Below are positions 12,101 through 21,984 of a DNA stretch of 64,000 nt, in pieces. The stretch's first letter is position 1, and each line of letters begins with the position of its first letter. The notes under the pieces are model-generated. The model searched no databases, was not told where the DNA came from, and saw only the letters and a program-made list of their open reading frames with translations. The stretch is from Ariolimax columbianus. Lineage: Eukaryota > Mollusca > Gastropoda > Stylommatophora > Arionidae. The translations under genes and the position numbers were made by a program. The stretch covers positions 55,392,814 to 55,456,813 of the forward strand of contig JAVGWX010000008.1 of assembly GCA_036924085.1 (NCBI GenBank), in the 5' to 3' direction.

Positions 12101-15048
12101 TTATTCAAAAATTTGAAAAGATCCCCTGTCGTGTTCTTGTTGAGTTTTACGTTTATAAAAATGTGTTAAAGACGTAACAGATCTATACATTCATATCAGT
12201 ATCTATTGTTGAGCTTATTTAAGGTTTATGCGGTAGTCGTTTTACCAACTCTTCCGTACGCCTGTGAAACCTGTACTGTGTACAGTCGACATGCGAAGAA
12301 GCTTGACCACTTTCATCTGGGATACCAAAGGAAACTGATGAACATAAAATGGCAGGATAGGTTCACAGATGTAGAAGTTCTTTCGCGGACTGGCATTACA
12401 AGCATCCGCACAACTTTGTGCAAATAGCAGCTTAGATGGACTGGCTATGTCCGCATGTCGGATGAGTGGCTTGCATAGAAAATATTCTAAGGAGAGCTTC
12501 AGTTAGGCAATCGATCTCGCTGTGGCCAAATAAAACGTTACATTGACACTGATTGTTGGGAGAACATTGCTGCTGATTGCTCTGCCCGGCGTAGAAAAAT
12601 CTCTTCTGGCACGACACATATGGAGTAGACACAATTAAGAAAGCTGCACAGAGACGAGCGACACGAAAGGCAAGAAAAGAGTTGCCTCCGTCTGACGGTC
12701 AGACAGTGTTTCTCTTCCCTAAGTGTGACATACGATTTCGGGATCGGATTGGTTTGATCAGCCACTTATGAATTCACTCCAGGATTGACAGATGACAATG
12801 CAGTCCTTTTCGGAAACATAGACAAACAACAGCATATTGTCATGTTGTATGTCCATGTCATACCGATAAAGTACTATTAAAATATATATAATTCTGTAAA
12901 TCATTCATACAATAAATTTGTGTTAACAGCCTCCTCTGGAAACCGTCCAAGTGCCTGCATGGGTGACAGTGGCGGCCCAATGATGTGTGGCAACAACTTC
13001 GAGCTCTTGGCTGGTATCACCTCCTGGGGAGTGTCCAACTGCAGTGGTAATTTCTTCTCGAAAGAATCATCATTATTTTAGTCGTCCACAGTTTTGCTTG
13101 TTAGTCCAGTCTGAAGAAACATGAGTGAATTATGATAATATTTCCAAATTGTAAAAACAGCAAAAAGGGCAGCAAGGACCGCAAAAGTACAAGCAAATTC
13201 AACAAAACTGTTGTCTATGTGAAATAATAAGTGAATATTGTTAAAAACATAAAATTAGTAACCGAAAAGTAAGAAATAATTATTTATGTATAGATTTAGT
13301 TATGGGGAAAATGGACATCATTGGAGAGAAAAATCCAAGCAATGGAGATAATAGGCTCAACATAGACCCTTAAAATAATACATAAGAGCCAAACATCAAA
13401 TGACAGAGTGCGAAATATACATCCACAGTTCAATGGCTACATCCATATATTAAGACTAAATGGGCAGATCAGCACTGAACTCACTGAATCAGTTCATGTG
13501 GTGAGAAGGAAAGTAAGATATAACGTGCGATTGACAGATAATATTCAGAAACAGAGGCCCAATTCGGATATAGAGACACATAAAAGAAAGACAAGCTGAA
13601 GTGCTCCATAGTCTTCATATAATGCAGTGAAAACAAAGGAAGAAGACAAAAACATTACCATTATAGATCAGAGACGTGCAAATAAAAAACAAATCATGTT
13701 TTGGTCACGCAAAAAAATACAAAAACAAACAAAAAACAACAAAATAGCAGATCTGAAAACTTGTAATTTCATGGTGCATTACATCACTGTCATAACGTCC
13801 CTCAGCTTTACATGGATAGCACTGTCTATGATTAAGTGTTGTTGTAGCACACTATCTCCAACTTTACTCATCACCAAACCACTCATTGTAATATTTACTC
13901 ATCACTAAACCACTCAATGTAATATTTACTGATCATTAACACAGTGTCCATCCGAGATACGGCTATCATCTCACCCTCTCGCTCTCTCTCACTCTCTTTC
14001 TCTCTCCCTCTCTCTCTCTCGCTCTCACGCTCTCCTTCTCTCTTACTCCCCCTCTCTCTCTCCATCTTTTTCTCCCTCCCCTCTGTTTCTCTCTCTCTCT
14101 CTCTCCCTCTCTTTCCCTCTCTTTCCCTCTCTCTCCTTCTCTATCCCTCTCTCTCTCGCTCTCTCTCCCTCTCTCTCTCTCACTCCCTTCTCTCACTCCC
14201 TTCTCTCTCACCCTCTCTCTCTCTCCCCCTCTCTCTGTCCCCCTCTCTCTCTCTCTCTCAATCCTCGATCAGTACTCCTTTTCACCTTTCTCATGGATTT
14301 TCTCAAACATTATGTTGCTTTTCTAGTGAAGACGTTTTAGTGGGAAGGTAGGATTCTAATGTTGTGTTTTGCTAATGAAGACGTTAAAGTACGAAATTTG
14401 AATTATAATTTTGTGTTCTGTTAATGAAGACGATTTCGTGAGAAGGTAGGATTCTAATTTTGTGTCCTGTTAATGAAGAGGTTTTAGTACGACATTTGGA
14501 TTCCACGTTTTGTGTGTTTTTCTAATGTAGACCCATTTTATTCGTGAAGGTAGGATTCTAATTTTGTGTTCTGCTAATAAAGAGGTTTTAGTACGACGTT
14601 TGGATACCTTTTTTATGTTGTTTAGCTAATGAAGACGTTTAAGTGAGTAGGTAGGATTCAAATTTTGTGATTTTGATCCCTGTAGCGGGGGGGGGGGGGG
14701 GGGGGGGGAATACTTACATAACCTATCACGTATATCTTACAAAATCTATGACAGAAGATTGTTCGTATCGCTTGCAACCGCCTTGTATAAAATATATTGT
14801 TATGTAATACATCACAATCAAGAGGGCATTTACATATTTTAATACTAGTATTGTCATACTATCATTATGATACCAGGGTCATGATAGTAGCGTAATGGCA
14901 CTAGCTTTATAGTACATCAGCTACTAGTTATTTTCTTGTAACAACTTCACTGTGCTATCTTCTAAACAAATACAATGTTTCAACAGGCAACTACCCAAGT
15001 GTGTACACTCGAGTGTCCGAATATCTGACTTGGATCGCCAGCAAGTAA
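3123..15048 (+). CDS. secreted chymotrypsin-like S1 serine protease, six exons, in-frame TAG in exon 4
   Basis: Exons 3123-3153, 5237-5388, 8073-8294, 10847-11048, 12930-13046 and 14987-15048 join in frame at GT/AG sites (intron phases 1,0,0,1,1) into 262 codons including the final TAA. The product starts with a signal peptide (MKLIVFVCLLASSLVA) and a short propeptide ending in Arg22, then the trypsin-type activation site IVNG. Catalytic residues are His67 (LTAAHC), Asp118 (NDIGV) and Ser216 (GDSGGP). Eight cysteines fit the four standard S1 disulfides. The pocket residue equivalent to 189 is Ser210, with Gly236 (216) and Ser246 (226), so chymotrypsin- or elastase-like rather than tryptic cleavage is expected. 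Codon 189 (11006-11008) is TAG, which removes Ser216 and two disulfide partners. All else is intact, so this is a very recent pseudogene, a null allele or a base error. Family role, extracellular protein digestion, is inferred. Confidence 0.88.
3168..3545 (-). mobile_element. CR1-type LINE, 3' fragment in intron 1
   Basis: Minus-strand sequence matches the last ~380 bp of the CR1-type element at 22.5-24.6 kb: the C-terminal codons (KYLLSQKVVSVWNALP-like), the AACTGG...CCAGTATAA 3' UTR and a (GTTAA)n tail, which appears on plus as TTAACTTAACTT at about 3168. It is 5'-truncated. The tail begins only about 9 bp beyond the exon 1 donor. Confidence 0.8.
3705..4480 (-). mobile_element. LINE relic with TGATGA-type tail in intron 1
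   Basis: Minus-strand 4110-3975 encodes TWSAPETLPKKIESFELKC, then KMPWIAKHKNALN, the post-RT region of RTE/L2-like elements (ETW...KIEAFEMRCLRRIL...W). Upstream pieces around 4400-4280 look like the RT thumb. The 3' side ends in a (TCATCA) run on plus near 3705, i.e. a TGATGA tail. Many stops. Confidence 0.5.
4590..4830 (-). mobile_element. second LINE C-terminal relic in intron 1
   Basis: Minus-strand codons give VSWKQIEVMEKLGLERELL followed by KDIQSRPIVHF. This is the conserved segment after the RT domain in RTE-like LINEs (SWT...EVL..LG..R.LL..I..R). An 81-codon frame is left open. Confidence 0.5.
4831..5236. other. rest of intron 1, no gene seen
   Basis: AT-rich. An imperfect ~56-bp duplication (units with ACAAACCTCTCTC) lies at about 4990-5100. 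The acceptor AG is at 5235-5236. Confidence 0.6.
5237..5388 (+). CDS. protease exon 2 (propeptide, IVNG start)
   Basis: Completes Ala11 and encodes through Lys61, including Arg22|Ile23 (activation site) and Cys52. Donor GTAAGT at 5389. Joining G from exon 1 to CC here gives Ala and preserves the signal peptide, which fixes the splice point. Confidence 0.88.
5389..8072. other. intron 2, mostly unassigned
   Basis: No coding feature beyond short chance frames. Contains the polypyrimidine tract at 6640-6900. A short match (about 6440-6520) to the dispersed repeat at 21,985 and 44,300 shares the core GTCGGGGAT. A GC-richer patch lies at 7430-7700. The acceptor AG is at 8071-8072. Confidence 0.6.
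6640..6900. repeat. (TTC)n-rich polypyrimidine tract
   Basis: About 260 bp almost entirely T and C on plus, built from TTC/TTTTC units with few interruptions. A mirror-symmetric homopyrimidine run of this kind can form triplex DNA; that is general knowledge, not shown here. Confidence 0.9.
8073..8294 (+). CDS. protease exon 3 (catalytic His and Asp)
   Basis: Exactly 74 codons, phase 0 at both ends, starting VLTAAHC directly after the acceptor. Holds His67 and Asp118 (PNDIGVIYL). Donor GTAGGT at 8295. Confidence 0.92.
8840..9293. mobile_element. hAT-type MITE
   Basis: A 454-bp element with terminal inverted repeats: left CAGAGGCTCTTAACC and right (reverse complement) CAGCGGTTCTTAACC, the hallmark hAT terminus. 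It is flanked by 8-bp duplications GCCTACAG (8832-8839) and ATCTACAG (9294-9301), which match at 6 of 8 positions. No transposase frame, so it is non-autonomous. The eroded duplication suggests an old insertion. Confidence 0.85.
9641..10022 (-). mobile_element. SINE-like repeat, ~385 bp, copy 1
   Basis: The reverse complement aligns end to end with 35,103-35,489, sharing blocks such as GACAAGGACAAGAATAGCAC, GTGTTTGAGTCTATTAAGAT and AGAAGTACAGGTCGACTAAG. Both copies start CCGAGTGRTCTG. A shorter third copy lies at 42,130-42,245. No coding frame. SINE is inferred from size and copy number; I did not find a clear pol III promoter. Confidence 0.75.
10847..11048 (+). CDS. protease exon 4, contains premature TAG
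   Basis: Encodes residues 136-202 plus one base, including Cys151, Cys182 and Cys197. In-frame TAG at 11006-11008 follows RWPG. The frame after it resumes family-like sequence (NINIKHICVY), so the correct frame continues and only one codon is wrong. Donor GTAGGT at 11049. Confidence 0.85.
11305..11998. repeat. ~700-bp dodecamer minisatellite in intron 4
   Basis: Built from 12-bp words TCACACGTTCAC and TCACACGCACAC in irregular alternation. Nearly free of G except in ACG. Long Val-Ser-Arg or His-Thr frames on either strand are repeat artefacts. The alternating purine/pyrimidine stretches could adopt Z-DNA. Confidence 0.95.
12205..12775 (+). mobile_element. LINE C-terminal relic with zinc finger, intron 4
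   Basis: Plus-strand codons read VVVLPTLPYACETCTVYSRH, then KKLDHFHLGYQRKLMNIKWQ, then EVLSRTGITSI. This is the very conserved C-terminus of a widespread RTE-like family. Further down, CGQIKRYIDT and a degenerate C2H2 end (RFRDRIGLISH) are recognisable. Stops at 12,427 and later kill it. Confidence 0.75.
12930..13046 (+). CDS. protease exon 5 (catalytic Ser)
   Basis: Begins by completing Ala203 and encodes RPSACMGDSGGP with Ser216, plus ITSWGVSNC. Donor GTAATT at 13047, phase 1. Ser210 at the pocket base argues against trypsin specificity. Confidence 0.92.
13047..13965. other. first part of intron 5, unassigned
   Basis: A-rich with no recognised element. A 33-bp near-duplication (CACTCA.TGTAATATTTACT) lies at about 13,865-13,930. 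Confidence 0.6.
13970..14265. repeat. (CT)n microsatellite, intron 5
   Basis: About 295 bp of interrupted CT/CCCT repeat. The 135-codon frame through it (Ser/Leu-rich) is not a gene. Confidence 0.95.
14324..14675. repeat. 49/52-bp minisatellite, seven copies, intron 5
   Basis: Units begin TAATGAAGACG or similar at 14324, 14373, 14422, 14471, 14523, 14575 and 14627. The first periods are 49 bp and the later ones 52 bp. Two unit types (with GTAGGATTCTAATT or with GTACGACRTTTGGA) tend to alternate, so there is a two-unit higher order. Confidence 0.85.
14687..14708 (+). repeat. G22 homopolymer
   Basis: 22 consecutive G, directly after the minisatellite and about 280 bp before the last exon. The length is likely unreliable in sequencing. 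Confidence 0.9.
14987..15048 (+). CDS. protease exon 6 (C-terminus)
   Basis: Completes Gly242 and encodes NYPSVYTRVSEYLTWIASK then TAA (15046-15048). VYTRV and the closing helix are typical S1 C-terminal elements. Confidence 0.92.
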
Positions 15049-15144
15049 ATACACAACTCACTGACTGGCAGGCTTGTTAACTGTTCTTTATGTTTAGAAG
15101 TCAAAATAATAGTGTGATAATACATTCCCATGGATAAACTTGGA

Positions 15145-15150
15145 AATAAA
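15145..15150 (+). promoter_or_regulatory. polyadenylation signal AATAAA
   Basis: Canonical hexamer 97 bp after the protease stop codon. Confidence 0.75.
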
Positions 15151-15253
15151 AGCTTGCCGAACAATTGTATTCTGGTTAAATTGTTATTGTATATAAACAG
15201 ATCACTGCTTCACCATCATTGTTTCATATTATATCATTCGGGGATTTATCAAT

Positions 15254-15289
15254 TATCTTCTTCTTCTTCTTCTTCTTCTTCTTCTTCTA
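15254..15289. repeat. (CTT)n microsatellite
   Basis: About 12 units of CTT, 100 bp past the polyA signal. Confidence 0.9.
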
Positions 15290-15488
15290 TCTCTTCCTCG
15301 TTAGTCCTGAAAAGTGTGTGACATTGTGTCCTAGTTTACAGCAAATCTACGATATCTGCCCTTTCTGTTTTCACCTGGATTTTTGTAGGTCCGAGTTTGC
15401 CTTTTCTTTGCGATCGCAGATTTTTTAGACATACTATATTCTCAGCTCATTTACCGTGCGTACATCTTGACCCCATCAATTAGTTGCT

Positions 15489-15891
15489 GGCTGCTGTCAG
15501 CTCATTCGCTGCACTGCATCTTGGCCCAGCTTTGAGACTTGGCTGCTGTCAGCTCATTCGCTGCACTGCATCTTGGCCCAGCTTTGAGACCTGGCTGCCG
15601 TCAGCTCATTCGCTGCACTGCATCTTGGCCCCCCCAGCTTTGAGACTTGGCTGCTGTCAGCTCATTCGTTGCACTGCATCTTTGCCTAGCTTTGGGAATT
15701 GGCTGCTGTCAGCTCATTCGCTGCACTGCATCTTGGCCCAGCTTTGAGACTTGGCTGCTGTCAGCTCATTCGCTGCACTGCATCTTGGCCCAGCTTTAAG
15801 ACTTGGCTTCTGTCAGCTCATTTGCTGCACTTCTTCTTTGCCCAGCTTTGAGACTTCGCTGCTGTTAACTCATTCACTGTGCTGCATATTC
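15489..15891. repeat. 52-bp minisatellite, ~7.7 copies
   Basis: Units start GGCTGCTGTCAGCTCATTCG at 15489, 15541, 15593, 15649, 15701, 15753, 15805 and 15857. The period is 52 except one unit with four extra C (56). Divergence rises at the right end. Lies just downstream of the protease gene. Confidence 0.92.
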
Positions 15892-16495
15892 ATCACTTCA
15901 TGGATTTAAGGATACATTCACACCGAATTGGTCTCAGATTTCAGCAATTTAGATATTCATTGTATGTCAAAGTAGCTTGCTATGCCATTTCAAATCTTCC
16001 TTTCAGGGCTAAGCATTTCATGGGATTTGTGGCACCGTTCACAAATTAGACTTCCATTTGGGGATCAGCATTTCATGGGCGTTAGCTGCAGCACGGTGGT
16101 ACTCCTATGCGAAATTGAACATATACAAATGAGTGAGTCCGTCGAATGAAATGGGCTGTACATTGTACACTACCTTCGGAAACACGGCGAGGGAAACATA
16201 AATCCTTCTTCTCTGTATCTCTTCCGCTTTTCTACACGATCTTTTCAAATTGAATAAGGTTTTCCATGCCCTCCATTCTGATTATCTGCTACATTATGGT
16301 CTTCTGTGTACGCTAGATTAGCTGTGACATTCTGTAAAACCGCTTTATGTAAGATCTAGGCTAAAAGCTTCTTATGTGGCTTGGTATGCGTACGATTCTC
16401 AACCAGGACACCGCGTCGATTGGCGGAATAAATCATGTGAGGATACAGAGCATTGTTCCTGTCGATCCTCAGTTAGTTAGGACTTGTCTTACCTG
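15892..16495. other. unassigned intergenic
   Basis: No gene, RNA or recognisable repeat seen. Confidence 0.6.
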
Positions 16496-16499
16496 ACTA

Positions 16500-16730
16500 C
16501 GTGAAGATTGGACTCGGCGGACTACGTGGAAGCAACTATTAGTCCGGTTCAAAAGATAGATATAAAACGCACGCGATCGGGTTTACTCAACCGGTGTAGA
16601 CCGAGAAGTAGATGGATAGGAAATGTTGCAGATATTCTAAATCGTCAAGGGATGACTACTTCAGCGACATGTCAGACACTGGAGAGAAAACTACGGCTCC
16701 CCACGGCACCTCATGGCACAAATAGATAAG
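16500..16730 (+). mobile_element. LINE C-terminal relic
   Basis: Plus frame reads RPRSRWIGNVADILNRQGM, matching the GRPRxRWxDNVxxDL motif at the very C-terminus of RTE-like ORF2 proteins. The frame ends at 16,729. No RT part upstream. Confidence 0.5.
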
Positions 16731-17480
16731 ACAATACACCATAAAGCGACAAAGATTAAGCCTATCAATCTGGCAAAAAACTATGTTGAGAAATAATGAA
16801 CAATGCCAAGTGCAAAATAAAATTGGTTTTCAAGTTCGTTTCTGATTGAATTTGAACACAAACCAAGGGTACTGAGAAATCTTGTACAGCAAAGTATGTT
16901 ACTCATCCTGAACTCATTTCTAGAGAACTCCATCTTTCAGTGCTAGTCACTTGCGAACTTCGCAATCATCTTTTCTTTCCTCATGCCCTCTTCAAGGAAT
17001 AACATTCCGAATGGTGTTAGTCTGTCCTCACCGTAGTTAAATATGATTTGATCAACTTCGCAGATGAAAAACATAGTTTTGTATGGTTTTAGAAGTGCTC
17101 TTGAAAACCTCAGCATTTTCAAAATAGCTACGTAACAATTAATGGAGATTTTTGTTGTATTCTATTACTTCTAAAATGCGCCTTTAATACTTGAGCAAGT
17201 TGATTGGTCATGACCTCATACATGCAGGGCACATGCTGCCCATAATGTTAATACATCAATCATTATGGAAAGATTATCTTTTTTTTTTTTTTTTTCTTTT
17301 TTTGGGTTATTAAATAATCGCGAGCATGAGTAGATTCTTTGAAATCACTGTCCAAACATTTTCCGAGAAGTTGGAAACTGACGAGATGTGTTTATGTTTT
17401 GGCAATTTTTCAAGCTTTTTGATTTTTTTTTAAAGATGTTTTGGGCTATACAGCCCTTCCTTTGGCCAAATATTATCAGA
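16731..17480. other. unassigned intergenic
   Basis: A poly-T run at 17,278-17,295; otherwise nothing recognised. Confidence 0.6.
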
Positions 17481-19036
17481 TCCTTCTTCTTCTTCTTCTT
17501 CGTACGCAGTCAGACAGTAACCATTATTTTTTCGAAAAAAGCGGCGGTCATCCTGAGGCTGTCAACACTGCCATAGAGCTTCTCTTTTGGTTCCACTGGT
17601 TATGGCCACATCTGCTCTCTCTGATCCTCGTATGTCGGGCAGTTCTGCAGCAGATGCTCAGCGGTCATTTTCTTGGTACCACACGGGCATTCGTCGGTAC
17701 CACCTATCTTCAATTTGTTGAATAGGTGGTACCTCAGTCTATTGTGGCCAGTGCGAAGTCTGAAGACAACGACCTGCTCTCTTCTGTTCAACTGGTAATA
17801 GGCATCGTTTTTGGTGTAGCCGGTATGTTCAGTTTCCCATTTGGTCATGTATCTGGCTTTATTAAGCAGTTTTGACTCTTCGTACGTCATACTAGTATCT
17901 GTTTGTGGTAGTCTTGCACCTTCTTTTGCCAGTCTGTCTGCCTCCTCGTTGCCTTGGATGTTGCAGTGTGATGGGACCCACTGTACCACTACCCTTTTTG
18001 GTGCGGACTGCTGGCATAGTTGACAGAGTACTGCTCTTAAGTCATTGAGCTCAGTGGTTTTCTAGCTTTTTAGCGCTGTGACTACGGCGAGAGCATCTGT
18101 AAGCAGGACTATATGGCTTTCATTTTCTTTATGTGTCACCATTTCTTCCACTGCCGCCCTCAGTGCCTCTGCCTCCGCTCTGAAATTGCTTGTGTAATTA
18201 CCAGTAGCGAATGACAGTGTTATTGTTCTGCCATTTGGTAGGTTCAGAAATGCTCCTGCCCCTCCGTTCTGTGTAGTGTCTGTTACAGAACCGTCGGTCC
18301 AGTCCATGCTTGGGTAGTTCGATATAAAGCTTAGGGTAATATCTCTCCTTTCTTTTTCAGTCTGACATTTTTTGTTTCCAATACGTGGTATAATTTCTAC
18401 CAACTCTGGAAATATATCCTGCCTCCAGGTAGGTTTTCGTACAGTAGTGATGGGCTTTGGTGTTGTTAGTGCGTTTATTGGATCTTTGTGCATCTTTGAT
18501 TTGGCTATTTCTGCAAAGTTTCTCCGCTTTAGTTTCCCAGTTCCCAAATTGTTTAGTCTCTGGTGCATTGGGTGGTCAGTCTATCTTCGGAGTTTCTCTG
18601 ACTGCAGCTGGGCTCTGCATTCTCTTCTATCGTTCATAGGTTGCAGCTTTGTAATCTTTTAAAGTTCTACAATTGGCGTTGACTTCATGCCTCCTGTTAT
18701 AACTCTCATGGCTTGGTTTTAAAGTTTGTTAACTTTATCGAAGTTCGCCTTTGCTGCTGTTGTCCGTGCCGAAATGCAAAACTCAAGAACTGGTCTCACT
18801 CTTCCAGTGTACAGTTTCTTTAGTATACTTTCGTCTGCTCCCCAGCTTGTGCCAGCTAGTTTCCTCATGATTGCCATTCTTTCTCTGGCTCTCATTCGGT
18901 TTCTCTCGATCTGACTTTTCCATGTCATGCGCCGATCAAATGTGACTCCCAGATAGTTTGGGTTGTCGTTTGGCTGCAGCAATTTGCCATTTAGACTAAA
19001 TTTGGTGTTTTGTGGTTTGATTGAAAGCGAGAATAT
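17481..19036 (-). mobile_element. Jockey-type LINE copy J1, 5'-truncated
   Basis: Minus strand, in order: RT thumb (19036-18719, NPNYLGVTFDRRMTWKSQ), tether, RNase H (18568-18062, with TDGSV, RAEAEAL and TDALAVVTAL) continuing at 17989-17600 (QWVPSHCNIQGNEEADRLA, then the zinc-binding CPCGTKKMTAEHLLQNC), and a 3' end in a (GAA)n tail, seen as (TTC)n at 17481-17501. Compared with J2 (37.8 kb) it has lost 12 bp just before the first RNase H Asp and has a frame break between the two RNase H halves. Inactive. Confidence 0.88.
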
Positions 19037-19392
19037 GATCACATCCAAACATTAAAAATACAAAACAGAAAAGAACGGGTTTCCTGTCGCATCCACACAA
19101 CCAGCAAATCCTATTTTACGAAGAAGCATCCAATTTGCATTTAAAAGGGAAAAGGTCTCTTACATAGAAATTGCTTTTGCTGAATATGCAACTAAGACAC
19201 ATTACTCATTTATTTTGGGCAAAAGTCCCATACATTACAATATAAACAAGGGACAATTGATTTAATAAAGGAACGCTATACAATACGTTATTCTTATCCA
19301 AATGGTAATAACAGAGCATAATTGGGCATTATCAAACTAAGATAAAAGAAACATCGTAACAACAGAGATGAAATATGAGAAAAGACACCAAA
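19037..19392. other. unassigned
   Basis: AT-rich spacer between J1 and the CR1 fragment; nothing recognised. Confidence 0.55.
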
Positions 19393-19770
19393 AAACCGGC
19401 CTAAAGTGTCCAGAAAAAAACAATTGGAGGTGACGTAATACAGGTTTATAAGATAATCACAGGAACGGATAAATTAGATTATGACAAGTTTTTTTCAAAA
19501 TACAACCACTTATAAGAACAAGAGTTCATAGCAACAAATTAACTAAAGAAAGGTCCAGTTTGGATATCAGGAAATATCTTTTTAGTCAGAGAGTGATGAA
19601 TGCGTGGAGTGCATTGCCACAGAAATTAGTAGATGCAGGGACAAGTAATGCATTTCAGAATAGATTGGATGTGCATTGCTTTTAGAGGAAGGTCGTGTAA
19701 ACGAAACTGGCTGTATACAGACAATGCAGAGTCTTCTGAACCAGTATAAAGAAGTTAAGTTAAGAAATAC
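19393..19770 (+). mobile_element. CR1-type LINE, 3' fragment
   Basis: Aligns with the last ~380 bp of the element at 22.5-24.6 kb: VIQVYKIITGTDKLDYDKFF, then DIRKYLFSQRVMNAWSALP (in pieces), the AACTGGCTGTATACAGAC 3' UTR and a GTTAAGTTAAG tail. Its TTTATAAGATAATCACAGG shows the uninterrupted codons at the place where the larger copy carries a 1-bp deletion. Confidence 0.85.
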
Positions 19771-19789
19771 CTGCGATGAATGATTGGTG

Positions 19790-20075
19790 TAACAAGAATG
19801 GATAGAAACAGAAGCGAAGATATAGGAAACAGGTAGACACAGCACTAGTGTTAGGCTTCATCAAGAGACAGCAAACTAAATGGTTGGACCACGTAACATT
19901 TCAAACATCAGACAGTATCTTTCAGAAAGCAAATTTATACAGATCAAATTGATACAGAGCCAAGAGTCGCGCACACAAAAGATGGACAACAGAAATGACA
20001 AGCTGTAACATCTCATGTACGAATCACAAAGTGGGACCTGATCAAGGCACTGAAGGGCACAAGCAGGACAAAAAG
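19790..20075 (+). mobile_element. weak LINE C-terminal relic
   Basis: Fragments such as SRDSKLNGWTT and SRAHKRWTTEMTS resemble the GHV...GRPRKRWxxxM C-terminus of RTE-like LINEs, with many stops. Low certainty. Confidence 0.3.
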
Positions 20076-20626
20076 CTAGAAGAAAAAAGGAATCACCATC
20101 ATTCTATACATTCATTTTTCACTTTCGCAAAAACACAAATATTTTAAATTAATATTATTTTTATTTTTGGTGAATTTATATTTATCCTTGTGTATTAAGC
20201 TTTCGCGCATATTTTAAAATGACAGATAATATCTCATTTACTATTGTGGTCACCAAAATGCATTTGAAAGGGACACATTCGTTTTCCGAACATGTTCTAT
20301 TTCCTATCTGCTCTTATATTACTGAATACACGTGTTTTAAATGTATGTTATGTAAAATTAACGATAAATGATTGCCTTATTACTGACTCTGCTGACGTGG
20401 TTAACGTATGAACAAAGTGATTGTACCAGGTCTCAGATTTTTCTCAAGTTGTGGTCTATCTAGTTCCAATCTTTACAGTTTGGTTTCTCAAAATGTAAAT
20501 AGGGAACTCATTTACAGTTAAGTAGACTGGGGCGTATCGATAGCGGGGATTGAAACAAATCTCACTGTCACGAGGAGTATATATGTGTGGCCAAGAGGTT
20601 ATGATTTCCAATTAGGGAAACATAGC
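20076..20626. other. unassigned
   Basis: AT-rich, no gene or repeat recognised. Confidence 0.55.
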
Positions 20627-20961
20627 ATACTGGCTACACAAAAATTATGCCTACTACCAGTTGAATAGAAGAGAACAGGTCGTGATCTTCAGACTCCGCA
20701 AAGGCCACAACAGACTGAGGTACCATCTATGCAATAAACTGAAGATAGATGGCAATGACGATGCATCTGTGGTACAGGGAAAATGTCGGCTGAACATCTG
20801 CTGCAAAATTGCCTGACATACGAGAACCACAGAAAGCACATGTGGCCAACACTAGACACGCTCTATGGCAGTGTCGACAGCCTCAGGATGACAGCTGCTT
20901 TCTTCGAACAAATTGAAGTTGACGTCTGACAGCGTACGAAGAAGAAGAAACAGAAGAAGAC
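20627..20961 (+). mobile_element. Jockey-type LINE, 3' fragment J1b
   Basis: Matches J2 from GYTKNDAYYQLNRREQ to the 3' UTR (TATGGCAGTGTCGACAGCCT) and the GTACGAAGAAGAAG tail, with small indels that break the frame. The tail runs directly into the next repeat. Confidence 0.85.
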
Positions 20962-21230
20962 AATTAGGGAAATCGGCTGGAAGAAAGATTCAGAAGTTGA
21001 TTCAGATTCTACGTCCTTGGCGCGACTGGTTGAATTGAGAGTGACACGAGAGGTGGCAAGAAGGAACACCACACGGGGTTCCAAAGATGTCTGGATAACC
21101 AGCACAACACCGGCACGATCAGTCATCTCGTGCTGCAGACATACCGAGGATGCGATCTGGCGCGTATGTCCTGTCCCGAGTACGATGAATATCATCGAGA
21201 CGTCTAACTAACTAACTAACTAACTAACTA
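20962..21230 (+). mobile_element. dispersed repeat with (CTAA)n tail, copy 1
   Basis: Shares with 30,498-30,755 the start TTAGGGAAATCGGC, the core CTACGTCCTTG...CAACTGGTTGAATTG and a CTAACTAACTAA tail (21,204-21,230). The 64-codon frame is not conserved in the other copy. It behaves like a SINE or LINE-tail family; class unknown. Confidence 0.65.
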
Positions 21231-21984
21231 GTCCAAATACAATGGATTTAAACCTCAGAAACGCCTTGATTTGTGTGTTTTTGTCCTTTTAATCTTGCTT
21301 CATTATTCAGATTACGTTGAACTTGTTTGTGTCTTACGGTCTCGTGTATATGAACTCATTAAACTAAGTAGGAAGTCCTTTGCAGAACGTACTTCTTACA
21401 ACCGCCAACATATTTGGCTGTTAAATGTTTATTGGCAAGTTTGCTGTACGGTAGGTTGCCATTACTTTCCGTATGTGGAGGAATGAAATAATACCACGTG
21501 TCTGCCAAACTGGACACGAATGTGATTCGAACCGGGTGCGTTGGGATTGTTAAACGGAGGCTTCACTCCTATCCCACGCAGCCTCTCGAATTCATTACGT
21601 ATTTATAAAATCGGCTAACTTCCTATAAGGGCACTTCTTTGCTGAATCCGAATATATACATATTTGGCTTGATGGCCGTGCCAGTAACTATAGTGAAAAT
21701 TTAAAAAATCCAAATATTTCATAGTGCACCATGAATTCAGGGGCAGGTGGCACGTTTCCTTTTTTTTATACCTCATTTGCGTGGGTTCCAATATTATAGA
21801 CATGTCATGATGATAATGATATATCAGCCGATGCACACCTAGTTGCCCGTATGTAAACATTATCGCCATAAAGGTTACCAGTAAGTGGGTACGTCAATGT
21901 TATTGATCGATCAAAACAGCTGGTGGCTAAGGACAGGCTGTGAGGGCACTACCCCATGTAGAAACCAATCAGTAAAAGCACATC
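21231..21984. other. unassigned; tRNA-like B box on minus
   Basis: Mostly featureless. On the minus strand near 21,515 the sequence CCGGTTCGAATCACA matches a pol III B box, suggesting a SINE head, but I cannot fold a full tRNA. Confidence 0.4.
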
